NCBI GenBank assembly: GCA_018806915.1
Contig: JAGKQI010000078.1
Coordinates: 248,001 to 312,000, forward strand
DNA from: Phytophthora colocasiae
Lineage: Eukaryota > Oomycota > Peronosporomycetes > Peronosporales > Peronosporaceae
Reading direction: 5' to 3'
DNA: 64,000 nucleotides
This document shows, piece by piece, positions 62,501 through 64,000 of the stretch. Position 1 is the first letter of the stretch, and the number at the start of each line of letters is the position of its first letter. The translations under genes and the position numbers were made by a program. A model generated the notes under the pieces. That model saw nothing but the letters and a program-made list of their open reading frames with translations, searched no databases and was not told the origin of the DNA.

Positions 62501-63793
62501 GTCCGCGTCGCCCTCAATCACCAAACATTGCACTCTGCGCAAATTTACCGGTCCAGCAGCCGTTAATAGCTGGACGTCTACTTCACATTGCTCGTTGCAT
62601 TGCACAACTCGTCCATCAGCCACTTCAACTTCCATGGGTACTGCTAGCTTCTTCACCTCGAGTTCAGCATCCAGTTTAGTGATCTCCTGCACTAGGCGCC
62701 GTGTAATTACGTCGTAGTCTGCACCGGTATCTGCCCGGAAAGGAACTTCCAACTTGCCATTCAAAATGGCAGCACGATCACCGGGCTGCACCATTGATCT
62801 TACAGTCTTTGCACGTAAGCGCTGGTTCCTCATATCATTCATGCGTTTTAGAGCTGCTGCCTTCTCCTCTTCGCTAGCAGTGGGGCATTCTTTCGCCCAG
62901 TGTGCTCCCTTGCACACGAGACAACCATCGCGCGGCGGAGCGCGTGGTTTCGCATCTTCAGGCGTTTTCTGGTTACTCTTGCTGCCTGCTTGCTGCTGAT
63001 TCTGCGAGACTTTGCTCTTGGCCGAAGACGCCGGTTTCTTGCTGCTGCTGTTTGTCCTCGGGTTGGTAGAAGTCTTATCCACTTGCTTGATTTCTTTGGA
63101 GAGTCTATGATAATGCTGCTGCTCACGGGCACGTTCCACTAACGCCTCGTAGAGCGCGATGTCGTCCTTCTTCAAGACTGGTTTGGCGATGGTTAGACGC
63201 TCCATCTCCAGCTTCAACATATCGGGCGCGATATTCTTTAGCAAATACTTGCACCGTAGCTTCATGCGTTCGTCATAATTCGGTTCATTTTCACGACCAC
63301 TGCCCAGAATTCCACCTAGACCATGATCCTCCACGATCTTATCAAATAGCACGAAATAATCTACCACACGAGCTTCGGTGTCCTCAATCCTAAGGTCCAT
63401 CTTCAGTTTGTCTTTGAAGAGCTGATCCATGTCTGGGATGTGACTGTTCTGCAGCGATGAGCATCGCCGTGTAATCGCCAGGCCGAGGTCTTCATCGGTC
63501 ACGTCAGCCACTCGCTTCTTCAGCACGAAGCGAGCAAGGTGGTCCAAGATGCGTGGTTCGATCGAGTTGCGGATCGAGGTAACAATGTGATCATATTGCT
63601 CACCAGTCACAGTGCAGCGGTTGCGAATCTTGGCTTCATACTGGCGGCGCTGCCTCACCCAGGCTATTAGCGACGCCTGGTCCCAGGCACTCAGGCTCGG
63701 AGGCTGAACCACCTCAAATACCGGTTGCGGAACGGTCATTTCAACGTCCCCGTCCACGTCTGTAGCCATGTTGCTTGTATTGTTTGGCTTCAC
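59552..63793 (-). CDS. gag-pol: Element 4 Gag-Pol fusion polyprotein
   Basis: One frame of 1413 codons (ATG 63793, with a second Met at 63769 as alternative). Gag occupies about 1-280 and ends in the zinc knuckle CLVCKGAHWAKEC near 288. Protease has FRADTGADYDVI near 353. RT runs about 545-760, with LIWVDDIVVF near 694 (WVDD in place of the usual YLDD). RNase H has TTDASDRGWS near 855. Integrase has the HHCC finger (HCGVNAHRGA...CLLCKH, 1080-1120), then LHFDFLFMG, VSDNGTHF and NGTVERLNRD near 1145, 1203 and 1238. No stop lies between Gag and Pol. It ends at 59552, just before the chromodomain, because of the frame change. Confidence 0.9.
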   Translation of the reverse strand: MKPNNTSNMATDVDGDVEMTVPQPVFEVVQPPSLSAWDQASLIAWVRQRRQYEAKIRNRCTVTGEQYDHIVTSIRNSIEPRILDHLARFVLKKRVADVTDEDLGLAITRRCSSLQNSHIPDMDQLFKDKLKMDLRIEDTEARVVDYFVLFDKIVEDHGLGGILGSGRENEPNYDERMKLRCKYLLKNIAPDMLKLEMERLTIAKPVLKKDDIALYEALVERAREQQHYHRLSKEIKQVDKTSTNPRTNSSSKKPASSAKSKVSQNQQQAGSKSNQKTPEDAKPRAPPRDGCLVCKGAHWAKECPTASEEEKAAALKRMNDMRNQRLRAKTVRSMVQPGDRAAILNGKLEVPFRADTGADYDVITRRLVQEITKLDAELEVKKLAVPMEVEVADGRVVQCNEQCEVDVQLLTAAGPVNLRRVQCLVIEGDADEFLLGDRTLKSLGINVDQLLEQLAAKVGPDDDVDDIPEDDIVGETTQSEIMERLDVMIDDAVKAGFPQELVKALREAATDELDLWRTKLGADPPAKLEPLRVVLVDGSAPYRTKPRQYSEAKTKFLREYGRQLEEFELVVRNNQSRWACAAIPVRKKGPIEDFRCATDYRPVNKRTVPIAGSMPNLLVVIAKVKGACFFATFDLFKGFWQLLLHPDCREFFSFITNDTVYTPTRVPQGATDSPIQFQNQMQEVFRDMLYDNVLIWVDDIVVFAKTAEEFIAVLRKFFARLREFGLKLNANKSCLFAREIAWCGRLIDGEGVRHDPERVAALCSLPLPATAADLQKLLCAANWLRESIVQFAQFAAPLQVKLEKAFDGHSRKKRYAEGLTLTWTSDEQTHYREFLDCVARSTRLALPSETATVCVTTDASDRGWSLIVSQVESWDDTKSLTDQPHELLICKGGMFKGAQLHWSIAEKEGYPIIKAAKDLEYLLHRAAGFKLFCDHANLIQIFCPHTEIRKHVRGKLQRWALMLSDYRYEIEHVKGSDNVWADLVSRWLVPAETPHVTVKAVRTRGSREISRLRPLTDETFVWPSLAHVEEAQRRYHRFAPSGATESTVSETMLLLVEGKVWIPTQAKDLIARILVVAHCGVNAHRGADVMIRQLQAQYWIKSMRKLVKDFVAGCLLCKHIKGSRLIQRPWSEQRDPAGRNEVLHFDFLFMGDSYGSTRYLLVLKDELSHYCELVPSDSPTSSVTVAAILDWAKRFGLPAMWVSDNGTHFKNELMENLRERLKALHTFVPVYTPWVNGTVERLNRDILQVVRALLLEYQLDTKSWEHLMPLVQANLNQTPVNSLGGKAPLELFTGLQVPTQLDTVLLPRTMQTKDKLMKISLETVDEELETLRDSLQSMHQEVVDRKEKTRLYQKMAKEGKLENFSVGDYVLWSRVDERLRGNKLMVRWVGPYRVTTANEYSFTIEHLLTGDSL

Positions 63794-63876
63794 GCCTTGC
63801 AGGTCGACTTGAAATACAGCGGTCGGCCCGCTTCTTCCTCTTGCCGCGGCTTCTGGTTCCTCCAGAAAGTATACTT

Positions 63877-64000
63877 TGTGGTCTCCAGTACAAAGGAAAG
63901 CAAATTGAATTGTGTTGGTTATCTCAAAGCTCTAAGTACTGCTTGGCCTTGCTTCTAGGCCACGTCTACGAACTCGTACAGCTTCTAGAATACGCATTCT
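63877..64000 (-). repeat. Element 4 5' LTR, partial
   Basis: Matches 58984-59107 throughout the visible 124 bases. In element orientation the internal region begins AAGTATACTTTCTGG, with no TGG directly after the LTR, so a normal tRNA primer site is not obvious. Confidence 0.88.

Larger units (their letters stand above)
58984..64000 (-). mobile_element. Ty3/Gypsy chromovirus, element 4 (runs out of the window)
   Basis: A short LTR at 58984-59191 and the first 124 bases of its partner at 63877-64000 match closely by eye. Transcribed on the minus strand. Gag and Pol are fused in a single 1413-codon frame, with a chromodomain after them in another frame. The element cuts the M96-like gene. The far LTR end and target duplication lie outside the window. 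Confidence 0.92.

Noticed and set aside
1..64000. CRISPR arrays, rRNA genes, tRNA genes, bacterial operons
   Set aside because: None seen. Spliced genes and LTR elements show eukaryotic nuclear DNA.

Overview
This 64-kb window is eukaryotic nuclear DNA, almost certainly from an oomycete and most likely Phytophthora or a close relative. Four things point there: intron-poor genes with very short GT-AG introns (50-100 nt), a multi-membrane/leucine-rich-repeat protein family and an M96 mating-protein-like gene that I recognise from Phytophthora, core promoters resembling the oomycete Inr+FPR element, and abundant Ty3/Gypsy elements. The species cannot be told from the sequence alone.

Layout. (1) 1-30.4 kb is repeat-dominated. 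After the 3' end of a TPR gene, one minus-strand LRR/membrane protein gene (about 1764-20526) lies in pieces. It is split by two full-length Ty3/Gypsy elements: element 1 at 2280-12285, minus strand, 4-bp TSD AGGC; and element 2 at 13529-19917, plus strand, a chromovirus, 5-bp TSD CAAGA. It is further damaged by an inverted duplication, a perfect palindrome and frameshifts. Element 3 (20683-30415, plus strand, 4-bp TSD ACAG) follows directly and is a relative of element 1. (2) 30.4-58.5 kb is gene-dense. It holds a small orphan gene with a good core promoter, a MIF/tautomerase gene, a pogo-like DNA transposon with TIRs and TA duplication, the U5 snRNP helicase Brr2, an oomycete orphan, an SSX2IP/ADIP-type centrosomal protein, TTLL12, a CRAL-TRIO protein, TFIIIC subunit 5, an AGC kinase, a second MIF gene and a USP53/54-like protein with PDZ and RanBP2 zinc finger. 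Spacers are mostly below 500 bp and several pairs are divergent. (3) 57.7-64 kb has a frameshifted M96-like gene whose upstream end is cut by element 4 (58984 to beyond the window, minus strand, chromovirus).

The LTR pairs are nearly identical by eye, so the insertions look young. Even so, elements 2 and 3 carry many single-base frameshifts, while element 1 keeps an intact 1944-codon pol next to a gag with one nonsense codon and a protease motif reading DSC. The most unusual structural feature is in elements 1 and 3: the gag ATG is built from the last base of the 5' LTR plus the first two bases of the primer-binding region, and the pol stop codon lies inside the first bases of the 3' LTR, so the internal region appears to have no untranslated part.
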